From Paenibacillus sp. G2S3 (GTDB lineage Bacteria; Bacillota; Bacilli; Paenibacillales; Paenibacillaceae): a DNA stretch of 64,000 bases. This document shows, piece by piece, positions 41,170-50,720 of the stretch; within the stretch, counting starts at the first letter, position 1; each line of letters begins with the position of its first letter. Made by a program: the position numbers and the translations under genes. The stretch covers positions 6,014,001-6,078,000 of the forward strand of contig NZ_CP126095.1 in assembly GCF_030123105.1 (NCBI RefSeq), read 5' to 3'. Below the pieces are notes generated by a model. The model was not told the DNA's origin. It ran no database searches and worked only from the letters and a program-made list of their open reading frames with translations.

Positions 41170-41389
41170 CGAAAGAATTCCGTTCTGCACTGGGTAATTT
41201 CGGGTGTTATAGTCATATGGCCGTACCCTGTCCTTGGGTCTATCTCTTCCTCACACTTCGCTGTCTTCTTATCATTATGGGGCATTCCGACTGTGTATAA
41301 ACCTACCCTCAACGGCAACAACTAAAATCGACTCAAATAGAAATTTATGGTGTTAGCTCCTAATTCTATCTAAGCAATTTCATGAGACT
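41170..41389. other. unassigned stretch between the rpmG promoter and the sigH terminator
   Basis: About 220 bases hold no recognised gene or RNA. A 39-codon frame (minus, 41166-41285) begins with ATG and ends at the rpmG -35 box, but has no clear ribosome site and codon use unlike its neighbours, so I do not call it a gene. Confidence 0.4.
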
Positions 41390-41415
41390 AAAAAAAAGAA
41401 CTCGATGTACGAGCC
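41390..41415 (-). terminator. terminator of sigH
   Basis: On the minus strand GGGCTCG-TACAT-CGAGTTC (two wobble pairs) is followed by eight T, about 20 bases after the sigH stop codon. Confidence 0.8.
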
Positions 41416-41435
41416 CTCTTGTGTTCATTATATCA

Positions 41436-42080
41436 TTAATTGTCACGCACTTCTAGATATCTTTCTAATTTCCGCTTTACTCGTTGTAAAGCGTTGTCAA
41501 TAGATTTCACATGTCGCTTTAGATCTTCAGCAATTTCCTGATAAGATCTTCCGTCTAAATACAACATCAGAACCTTGCGCTCTAGGTCACTTAAAATCTC
41601 CGCCATCTTATCTTCAAGTCCAATGAATTCTTCTTGATTGATAATTAGCTCTTCTGGATCCAGTACCTGAGTTCCACAAATGACATCCATAAGCGTCCGG
41701 TCGGAATCTTCATCATAAATGGGCTTGTCCAAAGAAACATATGAATTGAGCGGAATATGCTTCTGACGAGTGGCCGTCTTAATAGCGGTTATAATTTGAC
41801 GTGTTATGCAGAGCTCAGCAAAAGCCTTGAATGAAGAGAGCTTGTCACCTTTAAAGTCACGAATAGCCTTGTATAGACCAATCATTCCTTCTTGAACAAT
41901 ATCTTCACGGTCTGCCCCGATCAAGAAATAAGAGCGGGCTTTAGCACGTACAAAATTACGGTATTTATTAATTAAGTGTTCTAATGCGCCACTGTCGCCA
42001 CCACGGAAAGCCTCGACAATATCTTCATCACTTATGAAATCATACTCGGATAGCATTATTTCCTTGAGGTCGACACTCAC
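41436..42080 (-). CDS. sigH: RNA polymerase sigma-H factor
   Basis: The 214-residue sigma-70-family factor directs transition-phase and early sporulation genes. Region 2 (RNFVRAKARSYFLIGADRED and following VQEGMIGLYKAIRDFK) and region 4 (DLERKVLMLYLDGRSYQEIA) are nearly those of B. subtilis SigH. Start choice is uncertain: the GTG at 42080 follows GGGGGGATT well, while an ATG at 42056 is also possible. It is a single-gene unit with its own promoter and terminator, and lies between rae1 and rpmG as in Bacillus. Confidence 0.95.
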   Translation of the reverse strand: MSVDLKEIMLSEYDFISDEDIVEAFRGGDSGALEHLINKYRNFVRAKARSYFLIGADREDIVQEGMIGLYKAIRDFKGDKLSSFKAFAELCITRQIITAIKTATRQKHIPLNSYVSLDKPIYDEDSDRTLMDVICGTQVLDPEELIINQEEFIGLEDKMAEILSDLERKVLMLYLDGRSYQEIAEDLKRHVKSIDNALQRVKRKLERYLEVRDN

Positions 42081-42137
42081 CAAGAATCCCCCCGGCTGCA
42101 ACGCAAGACACATCGTTACTTCGCGAAATATAGGATC

Positions 42138-42167
42138 AGTATATATTATGTTACCTTACACCGTCAA
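42138..42167 (-). promoter_or_regulatory. promoter of sigH
   Basis: On the minus strand TTGACG (42162-42167), an 18-base spacer and TATACT (42138-42143) lie about 60 bases before the start codon. In Bacillus sigH is repressed by AbrB; no specific site is called here. Confidence 0.65.
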
Positions 42168-42238
42168 CCGGATTTGTCCAAAAACAATCTGTAATAGCAT
42201 AAAATGGAATAAAAATATTACCTAAATCTTTCCTCTTG

Positions 42239-42760
42239 TCACTGCCTACGCCAATTTTCCAGTTTACTCCGCACATCAGGAGGAAGTTTTTCTTCCAAAG
42301 AATGACGTGTAGAACTGATGCTTCCCGGTTCGATAGCCTTTTTCACTTGTTTCTGGTTCTCTTCTATTTCTAGATGCAATTCTCTTGCAGAAATCCGCAG
42401 TGCACCTTGAGCAAAAATAATATGCTGCTCCACAAAGTCACTCGTCGCAACATAGATCTGCCGACGGCGGTTGCTAAATTCCCCAACCAGTCGCTCGATG
42501 CATTCATCTGCGGTTTCTTTTTCCTTGGTGAAAAACACCTGGACTTTCCCCTGGACAAATGACCGCCCCAATCCTGGAACGCGGTATGCATCAAACACAG
42601 CAATAACTCGTCGTCCTGAGTAAGCCTGGTAATCGGCCAGCAAATCCATCAAGCGGTCTCGTGCTTCCTGCATACCAATCTGGGACAGTGCCGCAAGTTC
42701 CGGCCAGCCACCGATCATATTATATCCGTCCACAAGCAGCACATCGCGCCAGTCGGCCAT
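42239..42760 (-). CDS. rae1: NYN-domain ribosome-dependent endoribonuclease Rae1 (YacP)
   Basis: The 173-residue protein has a PIN-like NYN fold: LLVDGYNMIGGWPEL with the first acidic residue, then VIAVFDAYRVPG, and later ADECIERLVGEFSNRRRQIYVATSD. B. subtilis Rae1 enters the ribosomal A site and cuts mRNA during translation. It ends the cysE operon, 2 bases downstream of rlmB. Confidence 0.9.
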   Translation of the reverse strand: MADWRDVLLVDGYNMIGGWPELAALSQIGMQEARDRLMDLLADYQAYSGRRVIAVFDAYRVPGLGRSFVQGKVQVFFTKEKETADECIERLVGEFSNRRRQIYVATSDFVEQHIIFAQGALRISARELHLEIEENQKQVKKAIEPGSISSTRHSLEEKLPPDVRSKLENWRRQ

Positions 42761-42762
42761 AG

Positions 42763-43527
42763 TTATCCCTGCTGTTGCCGAAGGCGTACCACTTCATACA
42801 TAATGACTCCTGCGGCGACAGAGGCATTTAATGAATTGATCTTTCCGGCCATCGGCAGCTTAAGTAATACATCACATTTTTCACGAATCAGGCGTCCCAT
42901 CCCTTTATTCTCATTACCGATTATAACAGCTACCGGTCCTGTGAAAATATTGGATCCAAACAGATTCTGATCTGTATCCACATCCGTACCTACTACCCAG
43001 ACTCCCTGCTCTTTCAGACGATCAATGGTTTGACCTAGGTTAGTGACCCGCGCAACCGGAACATATTCCACGGCACCGGCCGATGTTTTGGAGACAGTAG
43101 CAGTAATCTGAGCCGAACGACGTTTAGGTACGATTACTCCGTGCACTCCAGTACAATCTGCTGTCCGCAGAATAGATCCCAGATTATGTGGATCTTCGAT
43201 CTCATCCAGCAAAATCAGGAATGCGGGCTCTCCTTTGGCTTCAGCTGCAGCCAGCAGATCATCTACCTCAACATAGGCAAATGGTGCCGCTTGAGCAACT
43301 ACCCCCTGATGTTGCACTCCAGGAGCAAGTTGATCCAGCTTACGCTTGTCCACATGCTGAATGACAATCCCCGCTTTACGTGCTTCAGCTACGATTGGTG
43401 CGGTCAGATGCTTCTGAGCCGTTTCTGCAATCCATATTTTATTTAATGTACGACCCGCACGAAGCGCCTCAAGCACTGAATGCTTCCCAGCCAATATTTC
43501 CTCTTCTGTCTTCAAATCCTCTTCCAT
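42763..43527 (-). CDS. rlmB: 23S rRNA (guanosine-2251-2'-O)-methyltransferase RlmB
   Basis: The 254-residue SPOUT methyltransferase has an N-terminal substrate-binding domain (EEILAGKHSVLEALRAG) and the knotted SAM site (DEIEDPHNLGSILRTADCTG, IIGNENKGMGRLIRE, INSLNASVAAGVIMYE). The ATG at 43527 follows AGGAGAAG at normal distance; the GTG two codons earlier is too close to it. It lies between mrnC and rae1 as in Bacillus. Confidence 0.93.
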   Translation of the reverse strand: MEEDLKTEEEILAGKHSVLEALRAGRTLNKIWIAETAQKHLTAPIVAEARKAGIVIQHVDKRKLDQLAPGVQHQGVVAQAAPFAYVEVDDLLAAAEAKGEPAFLILLDEIEDPHNLGSILRTADCTGVHGVIVPKRRSAQITATVSKTSAGAVEYVPVARVTNLGQTIDRLKEQGVWVVGTDVDTDQNLFGSNIFTGPVAVIIGNENKGMGRLIREKCDVLLKLPMAGKINSLNASVAAGVIMYEVVRLRQQQG

Positions 43528-43564
43528 GTTCACTTCTCCTATTCTTTATTTCGCAAAAGCCTTA

Positions 43565-43999
43565 TCACGGCTGATTCAACATAAACTGTATGCCACTGTT
43601 CACAATTTCTTGTATTCTCTCCTGTTGACCTGTGTAGTATAAGTAACCAATCAGGCACTCAAAAGCAGTAGCATGACGGTATTCAAGCACATCTGCATTC
43701 TTAGGAATACTTCCCGATTTAGCATTTCTCCCCTGACGGGCGACATCTTTTTCCTCTTCTGTGAGACTTGGCTCCAAAAATCCGAGAATTGCACTCTGCG
43801 CCTTAGCGGATACAAGTCCTGTAGCAGAGCGATGCAAATGATTTGGGCGCAAATTCGGAAGAGATACTAAATACTGGCGAACTGACACTTCGTAAATAGC
43901 ATCTCCTACATAGGCAAGCACAATTGGCGAGAGGAGTCGCGCAGGTTTGGAAGGCTCGTAAGGAAACCATCCGTTCTGAAACTTGCGTTCCTCACTCAT
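43565..43999 (-). CDS. mrnC: Mini-ribonuclease III MrnC
   Basis: The 144-residue protein is an RNase III catalytic domain without the dsRNA-binding domain: LAYVGDAIYEVSVRQYL and FECLIGYLYYTGQ. B. subtilis Mini-III matures the 23S rRNA ends. Its start overlaps the cysS stop by 4 bases (ATGA). Confidence 0.95.
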   Translation of the reverse strand: MSEERKFQNGWFPYEPSKPARLLSPIVLAYVGDAIYEVSVRQYLVSLPNLRPNHLHRSATGLVSAKAQSAILGFLEPSLTEEEKDVARQGRNAKSGSIPKNADVLEYRHATAFECLIGYLYYTGQQERIQEIVNSGIQFMLNQP

Positions 44000-45405
44000 T
44001 TACGCCGCCACCGCATTCCTTGCGGAGTATCCTCAAGCAATATGCCCAAGCGCCCCAATTCATCACGAATCTCATCGGACCGGCTCCAATTCTTATTCTT
44101 ACGCGCTTCAACCCGCTCCGCGATCAATCGTTCAACTTCTTCACTCGCGATCTCTTCTTCTTCAAGCTCAGGTGTCAAACGTAGTAAAGCATTCATTTCC
44201 CCAAAAGCTTGCAGCAACGCAGCAAAATCAGCAGGGGCTGCCTCATTATTTGCAAGGGTATGGTTGGCAAGACTCACCCAATCAAACATAGCGGTGATCG
44301 CATCAGGGGTATTAAAGTCATCCTGCATTCTGGCATGGAAATTGGCCACAATAGCAGATAACTTATCATTAATCTCTAAGCTGACCTCGCCCTGAGCACC
44401 TTCAGCAGCAAGTTCAAGACGATGCTTAACGTTACTTTCTGCAAGTGAGATACGTTCTACGCTCTTTTCGGCTGAAGTCATGGAATCCACCGAGAAGTTC
44501 AACGGATTACGGTAATGTGTCGATAGCATGAAATAACGAATGGTTCCAGCTTTAAATTGCCCACGGATATCTTTTACAAGCCAACCGTTACCCAATGATT
44601 TCGACATTTTTTCATCACCGATGTTGATAAATCCATTGTGCATCCAGTAATTAGAGAGTGGCTTACCCGTCAGAGCTTCTGTCTGAGCGCATTCGCATTC
44701 ATGATGCGGGAACTGCAAATCTTGTCCACCCCCGTGGATGTCGATCGTATCCCCCAAGAACTCTCTTGCCATGGCCGAGCATTCAATATGCCAGCCTGGG
44801 CGTCCATTTCCCCATGGGCTCTGCCAATACACTTCACCTGGTTTTGCTGCTTTCCACAACACAAAATCTTCAGGCTTCTCTTTACGTGAGTCTACCTCCA
44901 CGCGAATACCAAACTGCAATTCATCTAGGTTCTGACGGGACAGCTTACCATAGTCTTCAAATTTGGATGTACGGTAGTAAACATCGCCACCACTCTCGTA
45001 GGCATATCCTTTTTCCTCAAGCTCTTTAATGAATTCAATGATCAACTCCATGCTTTCTGTTACCCGCGGATTCAGTGTTGCCGGTTTTACTCCAAGCCCT
45101 TCAAGATCCTCACGATAAGCATTAATGAAAATTTCAGCAACCTCAGCTACTGAAGTGTTCATTTCTTCTGCTTTGCGTATCAGTTTATCATCTACATCTG
45201 TAAAGTTCGTAACATACCGTACCTCATTACCGAGTTGCTCCAAATAATTCCGGACCATATCAAAGACAATAATAGGTCTAGCATTTCCGATATGCATATA
45301 TCCATAAACGGTTGGACCACATACATACATTTTCACTTTGCCCGACTCCTGGGGCACAAACTGCTCCTTGCTGCGTGTCATTGTGTTGTAAATTTGTAAA
45401 GCCAT
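43996..45405 (-). CDS. cysS: cysteine--tRNA ligase
   Basis: The 469-residue class I synthetase has the zinc Cys in MYVCGPTVYGY, the HIGH motif YMHIGNARP, the second zinc site HIECSAMA, KMSKSLGNG and the C-terminal anticodon-binding region. The ATG at 45405 is chosen: it gives ALQIYNTMTRSKEQF, and the longer frame overlaps cysE. It follows cysE by 49 bases in the cysteine T-box unit. Confidence 0.97.
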   Translation of the reverse strand: MALQIYNTMTRSKEQFVPQESGKVKMYVCGPTVYGYMHIGNARPIIVFDMVRNYLEQLGNEVRYVTNFTDVDDKLIRKAEEMNTSVAEVAEIFINAYREDLEGLGVKPATLNPRVTESMELIIEFIKELEEKGYAYESGGDVYYRTSKFEDYGKLSRQNLDELQFGIRVEVDSRKEKPEDFVLWKAAKPGEVYWQSPWGNGRPGWHIECSAMAREFLGDTIDIHGGGQDLQFPHHECECAQTEALTGKPLSNYWMHNGFINIGDEKMSKSLGNGWLVKDIRGQFKAGTIRYFMLSTHYRNPLNFSVDSMTSAEKSVERISLAESNVKHRLELAAEGAQGEVSLEINDKLSAIVANFHARMQDDFNTPDAITAMFDWVSLANHTLANNEAAPADFAALLQAFGEMNALLRLTPELEEEEIASEEVERLIAERVEARKNKNWSRSDEIRDELGRLGILLEDTPQGMRWRRK

Positions 45406-45454
45406 CCTATTCCAACCCTTTCTGTTGTCCCGATTCCTTAAGTACCGGATATGC

Positions 45455-46147
45455 TTAAATTTCGTAATCGCCAATGTACTGCTGAGTTTCGACTAGCCGC
45501 TGCGCGGTCTTTTGCTTATCTTCTTCGCCAAGCTTCTCTCTGATCTCTTCGATTTCTTTCTGCAGAAAGCGAAGTGAATCTACAAGCGGGTCTGGCATCT
45601 TGGTATGATCCAAGCGATCGGATACACGTTCACCGTTACGTTTTACTACACGACCTGGATTTCCTACTACCGTACTGTTATTCGGCACTTCACGCAATAC
45701 AACTGCATTCGAACCTATATTTGAATTGTCGCCGATACGAAACGATCCTAATACCTTCGCACCAGAACCAATAACTACATTGTTGCCAACTGTCGGATGG
45801 CGCTTACCTTTTTCTTTCCCTGTTCCCCCGAGTGTAACCCCTTGATAGATAATAACATCATCACCGATTTCACAGGTTTCTCCAATAACAATCCCCATAC
45901 CATGATCGATAAATAGCCTGTTTCCGATGACAGCTCCGGGATGGATCTCAACACCGGTCATAAATCTACTAAACTGTGAGACCATACGGGCCATTGTATA
46001 CCAGCGGCGTTTGAAAAAAGAATGGGCAATCCGGTGACCCCAAATGGCGTGCAACCCTGCATATGTGAAGACAACCTCGAACCAGCTGCGGGCAGCGGGA
46101 TCGTTATCAAATACCGCCCGAATGTCCGACTTAACATGCTTAAACAT
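45455..46147 (-). CDS. cysE: serine O-acetyltransferase
   Basis: The 230-residue enzyme makes O-acetylserine, the cysteine precursor. It has an N-terminal helical part and a C-terminal left-handed beta-helix of hexapeptide repeats (IHPGAVIGNRLFIDHGMGIV, IGETCEIGDDVIIYQGVTLG). The start is the ATG behind GAGAGGAA. It is the first gene of a T-box-controlled unit with cysS, so the supply of cysteine and of Cys-tRNA are adjusted together. Confidence 0.96.
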   Translation of the reverse strand: MFKHVKSDIRAVFDNDPAARSWFEVVFTYAGLHAIWGHRIAHSFFKRRWYTMARMVSQFSRFMTGVEIHPGAVIGNRLFIDHGMGIVIGETCEIGDDVIIYQGVTLGGTGKEKGKRHPTVGNNVVIGSGAKVLGSFRIGDNSNIGSNAVVLREVPNNSTVVGNPGRVVKRNGERVSDRLDHTKMPDPLVDSLRFLQKEIEEIREKLGEEDKQKTAQRLVETQQYIGDYEI

Positions 46148-46283
46148 CACGGTTCCTCTCTTCTTAACTCCCCCATCTCCTGTTTACAGGTACACAAGGA
46201 AGGTATTGTCTCCCATCCATCATTCTTATCATACATATGCTGTCGGTGTTTGCTTGGTTTGTTATATTAGAAAAGATACCTCG

Positions 46284-46594
46284 AAACAAAAAAAGCCCCT
46301 GCAGCATAAAGCTGCAGAGACGTTTAACCGCGGTTCCACTCTGCTTGAACGAATCAAACAGACTGCTCTTGTTACCATCGGCAGAGTTCTTCGTTCCACT
46401 TGGCATCATTAACGGCGACGTACCCGGCGCGATCTAACGAGCCTTAAGGATCGTTCAACCGTGCAGCTCACAGGCGCATGTTCTGCCCCCGACAAATGAA
46501 TAACTCTCAGCCCGAAAGGGTCTCCCTTTCTCGGTTATTCTCTCTGGCAATTGCCTTTATGGACGTACTTCTCCTGATCACAGCTATTATCATA
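46284..46594 (-). promoter_or_regulatory. T-box riboswitch upstream of cysE (cysteine)
   Basis: The minus strand has the T-box AGAGTGGAACCGCGG (46328-46342), followed by a terminator hairpin (CTCTGCAGC-TTTAT-GCTGCAGGGG, then seven T at 46288-46294). Stem I closes with AGCT..CAGG/CCTG..AGCT (46573-46585 with its partner near 46463-46474), after which AGAAGTA and the AGAACATGCG segment form the specifier loop. TGC there (46476-46478) fits cysteine and the downstream cysE-cysS. Uncharged tRNA-Cys would stabilise the antiterminator. Confidence 0.92.
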
Positions 46595-46601
46595 TGATAC
46601 T

Positions 46602-46631
46602 ATCTTAGCGCAAAAGCTAAGGGACTGACAA
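46602..46631 (-). promoter_or_regulatory. promoter of the T-box cysE unit
   Basis: On the minus strand TTGTCA (46626-46631), an 18-base spacer and TAAGAT (46602-46607) end about 17 bases before the T-box stem I. A short palindrome CTTAGC/GCTAAG overlaps the -10 and may help end gltX transcription. Confidence 0.5.
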
Positions 46632-46657
46632 GAGGCTTAGATATAAGTAATCCTACC

Positions 46658-48121
46658 TTAAGCTCCCTTTATTTGTGATTTCAAACGTTCGATCACTCGG
46701 TTTTGACCGAGCAAAGCAATCGTTATATTAAGATCACGTCCGTGCGTTTGTCCGGTCAAAGCCACACGTATCGGCATAAAGAGCGCTTTACCTTTGTGCC
46801 CTGTTTCCTTCTGCACTTCTTTGATTAGAACAGCCATGTTGCTAGCACTGAAATCCTGACAGGCTTCAACCTTAGCTAGGAAAGCAGACAAAACCTCAGG
46901 CACTTGGCTTTCAGCCAGAACCTGCGCTGCTTCTGTTTCTAACTCCAGATGGCTGCGGAAGAATAGTTCAGATAGCTCTACGATATCGGAGGCAGAGGTC
47001 ATCTGCTCTTGATACAGTGCTACAAGGCTTTCTGCCCATGCCTGCTGCTCATCATTCAGCTCAGCCGGTATTTTCCCCGCTTTTTGCAGATGTGGAATCG
47101 CTAATGCCGAGATCCGTTTAGGATCAGCATGCTTAATATAGTGATTATTTAGATGCGCCAACTTGTGCTTATCGAATACAGCCGGGCTTTTGGACAAACG
47201 GTCCGCATCAAAAATAGAAATAAGTTCTTCTTTACTGAAGATCTCCTCTTCTCCCTCTGGTGACCAGCCCAGTAGAGAAATGAAGTTAACCAAAGCCTCA
47301 GGCAAGTAACCCAATTCATCATATTGCTCAATAAATGTAATTACAGATTGATCCCGCTTGCTAAGCTTCTTATGGTTATCACCGACAATCAGTGTCATAT
47401 GACCAAATATTGGTGGTTTCCAACCAAGAGCCTCATAGATCATAAGCTGACGTGGTGTGTTGGAAATATGATCTTCCCCACGTAATACATGGGTGATAGC
47501 CATCAAATAATCATCAACAGCTACCGCAAAGTTATAGGTCGGAATTCCGTCCTTCTTCACGATAACAAAATCACCCATTTCTTTCGTATCAAAAGAAATA
47601 GTACCTTTTACGATATCATCGAACGTGTACGTACGATCCTCTGGTACACGGAAGCGAATGCTAGCTACTCGTCCCTCAGCTTCAAAGGCAAGGCGCTGCT
47701 CTTCCGTCAAATCACGGTGTTTGCCGGAATAACGAGGTGTTTCTCCACGTGCAGTCTGTTCTTCACGTTCCGCTTCCAGTTCTTCCTCCGTGCAATAACA
47801 GCGGTAAGCCAAACCTTTATCCAGCAATTCCTGCCAATATACACGATATAGGTCAAGGCGTTCAGTCTGGCGGTAAGGTCCGTACTCTCCGCCAACATCA
47901 ACACTCTCATCCCAATCCATACCTAGCCATTTCAAATACTTAAGCTGGCTCTCTTCACCGCCTGCGACATTGCGCTTCACGTCTGTATCTTCAATTCTGA
48001 TAATGAATTTACCGCCTTTATTACGGGCGAACAGATAGTTAAACAGCGCCGTTCTGGCGTTACCTATATGTAAATGTCCCGTAGGGCTCGGTGCGTAACG
48101 CACCCGGACTTGATCCGTCAT
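46658..48121 (-). CDS. gltX: glutamate--tRNA ligase (GluRS)
   Basis: The 487-residue class I synthetase has the HIGH motif [14 protein letters not shown] near the start and KLSKRDQSV as the KMSKS motif. In Firmicutes GluRS also charges tRNA-Gln with Glu for amidation by GatCAB. The length is standard. It sits between ispF and the cysE T-box. Confidence 0.97.
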   Translation of the reverse strand: MTDQVRVRYAPSPTGHLHIGNARTALFNYLFARNKGGKFIIRIEDTDVKRNVAGGEESQLKYLKWLGMDWDESVDVGGEYGPYRQTERLDLYRVYWQELLDKGLAYRCYCTEEELEAEREEQTARGETPRYSGKHRDLTEEQRLAFEAEGRVASIRFRVPEDRTYTFDDIVKGTISFDTKEMGDFVIVKKDGIPTYNFAVAVDDYLMAITHVLRGEDHISNTPRQLMIYEALGWKPPIFGHMTLIVGDNHKKLSKRDQSVITFIEQYDELGYLPEALVNFISLLGWSPEGEEEIFSKEELISIFDADRLSKSPAVFDKHKLAHLNNHYIKHADPKRISALAIPHLQKAGKIPAELNDEQQAWAESLVALYQEQMTSASDIVELSELFFRSHLELETEAAQVLAESQVPEVLSAFLAKVEACQDFSASNMAVLIKEVQKETGHKGKALFMPIRVALTGQTHGRDLNITIALLGQNRVIERLKSQIKGA

Positions 48122-48174
48122 TATATTCCCTCCGCTTCATATGGTTAAAACTTAGATTTACTACTTAGACCATC

Positions 48175-48663
48175 TCAAGATGATATCACATCTTGGAGTA
48201 GACAGACAATAGATTGCGCGGCAATTCCTTCGCCACGACCGGCAAAACCAAGCTGCTCAGTAGTGGTAGCTTTAACATTCACCTTGGACGGATCCGCGTG
48301 AAGTGCACGAGCGATGATTTCCGTCATTTGAGGAATGTAAGGAGCCATCTTTGGTTTTTGGGCAATAATCGTTGAATCGATATTTCCAAGCTTATAACCT
48401 CGCTCGCTAGCAAGTGCCCACACTTGTTCTAATAATTTCAAGCTATCCGCGTCCTTAAACGCTGGATCTGTGTCCGGAAAATGTCTGCCGATATCACCAA
48501 GTCCTAGTGCGCCTAGAATAGCGTCACTTACTGCGTGCAGCAGCACATCTGCATCGGAATGTCCCAGTAATCCTTTTTCATAAGGAATCGTAACGCCTCC
48601 AATAATACAAGGCCTTCCCTCAACCAATTGATGTACATCAAATCCTTGTCCTACAGCGATCAT
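48175..48663 (-). CDS. ispF: 2-C-methyl-D-erythritol 2,4-cyclodiphosphate synthase
   Basis: The 162-residue enzyme acts in the non-mevalonate isoprenoid route. It has the zinc-site start [34 protein letters not shown] and the C-terminal [20 protein letters not shown]. It overlaps ispD by 4 bases and uses its product after IspE. Confidence 0.97.
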   Translation of the reverse strand: MIAVGQGFDVHQLVEGRPCIIGGVTIPYEKGLLGHSDADVLLHAVSDAILGALGLGDIGRHFPDTDPAFKDADSLKLLEQVWALASERGYKLGNIDSTIIAQKPKMAPYIPQMTEIIARALHADPSKVNVKATTTEQLGFAGRGEGIAAQSIVCLLQDVISS

Positions 48664-49358
48664 GATTGTCCCTCTCCCCTGTTTCTTTCTGTGAATTCTG
48701 CAAAATCCAAATCTTCAGGCGTCGTAATCTTAATATTTCTGTAGCTTCCCTCTACCACAGAAACCGGAATACCGGCACGCTCCGCCAAGCTGGAATCATC
48801 GGTACCTAGAAACCCATCCCGCTCCGCCGCCGTATAGGCATCCAGCAATTCAGAAAGACGAAAAGTCTGCGGGGTTTGAATCGCCCACAGACTTCGCCGA
48901 TCCGGCGTAGAAAGTACTTTGCCTTCATTATCTACCTGTTTGATCGTATCTTTGACTGGTACAGCAAGAACTGAAGCACCGATCAGCTTCGCTCGCTCGT
49001 AACATGCCTCAATTTCATTCGGCTGTACAAACGGGCGAACACCATCATGTACCATTACCCACGGTGTCGTAAGTTTCAACAATCCTTTATGTACGGAATG
49101 CTGACGCTCAGATCCACCAGGTATTATAGCCTTAACCTTGTCCAGCTTATAGAGCTGTATCCATTCCCGGCAGCGCTCAATATCTTCCTTACCGGTTACG
49201 AGCACGATTTCAGAAATCAATTCGTGCTGCTGAAATACTTCCAGCGTATGGACGATAATTGGTTTACCCTGCAGTAACAGATATTGCTTGCTCTCTACAG
49301 TCCCCATTCGAGTACCTCTGCCTGCCGCCACAATGACGACGCCCACACTGTTTGACAT
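48660..49358 (-). CDS. ispD: 2-C-methyl-D-erythritol 4-phosphate cytidylyltransferase
   Basis: The 232-residue enzyme adds CMP to methylerythritol phosphate. Nucleotide-binding [20 protein letters not shown] is at the start and [11 protein letters not shown] and TPQTFR are typical. It overlaps ispF by 4 bases and acts in the same pathway. Confidence 0.96.
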   Translation of the reverse strand: MSNSVGVVIVAAGRGTRMGTVESKQYLLLQGKPIIVHTLEVFQQHELISEIVLVTGKEDIERCREWIQLYKLDKVKAIIPGGSERQHSVHKGLLKLTTPWVMVHDGVRPFVQPNEIEACYERAKLIGASVLAVPVKDTIKQVDNEGKVLSTPDRRSLWAIQTPQTFRLSELLDAYTAAERDGFLGTDDSSLAERAGIPVSVVEGSYRNIKITTPEDLDFAEFTERNRGEGQS

Positions 49359-49453
49359 TACTCAGGCTCCTGTCTTTCACGTATATTCCCATCATAACGT
49401 GTTTGGCGGGCATTTCCAACCCATAGGACATTTGCCGTACACTTTATCTACGC

Positions 49454-50542
49454 TTATTGTGCTTTTTCCAAGAGCTTTGGCTTCGCAAATATCATTCGTC
49501 CAGCCGAAGTTTGAAGCACGCTCGTGACGAGAACCTCCATCGTAGTCCCGATGTACTCCCGTCCGCCTTCCACAACGATCATTGTTCCATCGTCTAAATA
49601 GGCTACGCCTTGTCCATGCTCTTTGCCATCCTTAATGACCTGAACTACGATTTCCTCACCAGGCAACACTACAGGCTTCACCGCATTCGCAAGATCATTA
49701 ATGTTCAGGACTGAGACTCCCTGCAATTCACATACTTTATTCAAGTTGAAGTCATTGGTAACTACTTTACCTCGCAGTACCTTCGCTAACTTCACCAGCT
49801 TACTATCCACCTCAGAGATTTCTTCAAAATCTCCCTCGTAGATTAATACCTTTACATCGAGCTCTTTCTGAATTTTATTGAGAATATCAAGTCCCCGCCG
49901 TCCGCGATTCCGTTTCAGTAGATCGGAAGAATCTGCGATATGCTGGAGCTCCTCAAGTACGAATTCCGGTATGACAATCGTTCCTTCAATAAATCCAGTT
50001 TTACAAATGTCGGCGATCCGGCCATCAATAATAACGCTTGTATCGAGGATTTTATGCTCCTCCAGCCCACGACCTTCCGGCTCAGCTGCTTGCCCCCAGC
50101 GTCCAGTTGTCCAAAGTGCAGCTAGTTCCTCTTTTTTCTCCAGACCGATCCGCAGCCCCATATATCCGAAAGCTAACGTAACGGGTACCTGCAGCAACTG
50201 CCCAGCTTTTCCAAGCCAAATCATAGCAGGATATAACAGAAGCGATAGCAAAAGCCCCCCTGTAAGCCCAGCTGCACCTGCAGCCAATTCATTCATTGGT
50301 ATACGCGAACAGTACAGAACCGCCTCCCGCAGTTTTGAACCTCCCCATTCCGCGCATAAAGACCCCGCAAACAAAAAAATAATGGCACCCAGCACCGTAA
50401 ATAAAATGCTTCCCTCTACAGGTAAACTTTCACTCAGCTTTTCCATCCCCTTGGGGAATCCTCTTTCAAGCGCATGGTATAGCGAAAAACCAGACCAAGC
50501 ACCACATATTAAAGCAAAAGACAATATCACTTTTTTCCACAT
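49454..50542 (-). CDS. yacL: PIN/TRAM-domain membrane protein (YacL-like)
   Basis: This 362-residue protein has several N-terminal membrane segments (about residues 5-140), a PIN-type nuclease domain ([20 protein letters not shown], near 165) with acidic residues, and a C-terminal TRAM domain ([20 protein letters not shown]). PIN-TRAM proteins are suspected RNA-processing factors. The substrate is unknown. It lies between pssA and ispD; in Bacillus yacL directly follows disA. Confidence 0.9.
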   Translation of the reverse strand: MWKKVILSFALICGAWSGFSLYHALERGFPKGMEKLSESLPVEGSILFTVLGAIIFLFAGSLCAEWGGSKLREAVLYCSRIPMNELAAGAAGLTGGLLLSLLLYPAMIWLGKAGQLLQVPVTLAFGYMGLRIGLEKKEELAALWTTGRWGQAAEPEGRGLEEHKILDTSVIIDGRIADICKTGFIEGTIVIPEFVLEELQHIADSSDLLKRNRGRRGLDILNKIQKELDVKVLIYEGDFEEISEVDSKLVKLAKVLRGKVVTNDFNLNKVCELQGVSVLNINDLANAVKPVVLPGEEIVVQVIKDGKEHGQGVAYLDDGTMIVVEGGREYIGTTMEVLVTSVLQTSAGRMIFAKPKLLEKAQ

Positions 50543-50642
50543 AACCTAACGCACCTCCTTTTTATTCATCCTTGAATGATTTATACCTCACCAGTATGTT
50601 CCAATTTTCAAGACGATAAACTTGGGGTAACGCTGGAATTGC

Positions 50643-50685
50643 AAAAAGGCTTTGCCATCCCCCTAAGGACGACAAAGCCTTTAGC
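50643..50685 (-). terminator. terminator of pssA
   Basis: On the minus strand AAAGGCTTTGTCGTCC pairs with GGATGGCAAAGCCTTT around a short loop, followed by a brief T-run, about 40 bases after the pssA stop. Confidence 0.75.
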
Positions 50686-50720
50686 TATAATTATATTAGT
50701 TCAACCTACAAGAGACTGCT

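Noticed and set aside
41166..41285. 39-codon minus-strand frame before rpmG
   Set aside because: No ribosome site, unusual codons and overlap with the rpmG promoter.
46164..46409. Reading frame of 81 codons on the minus strand upstream of cysE
   Set aside because: It lies inside the T-box riboswitch and its terminator, has no ribosome site and resembles no known protein.
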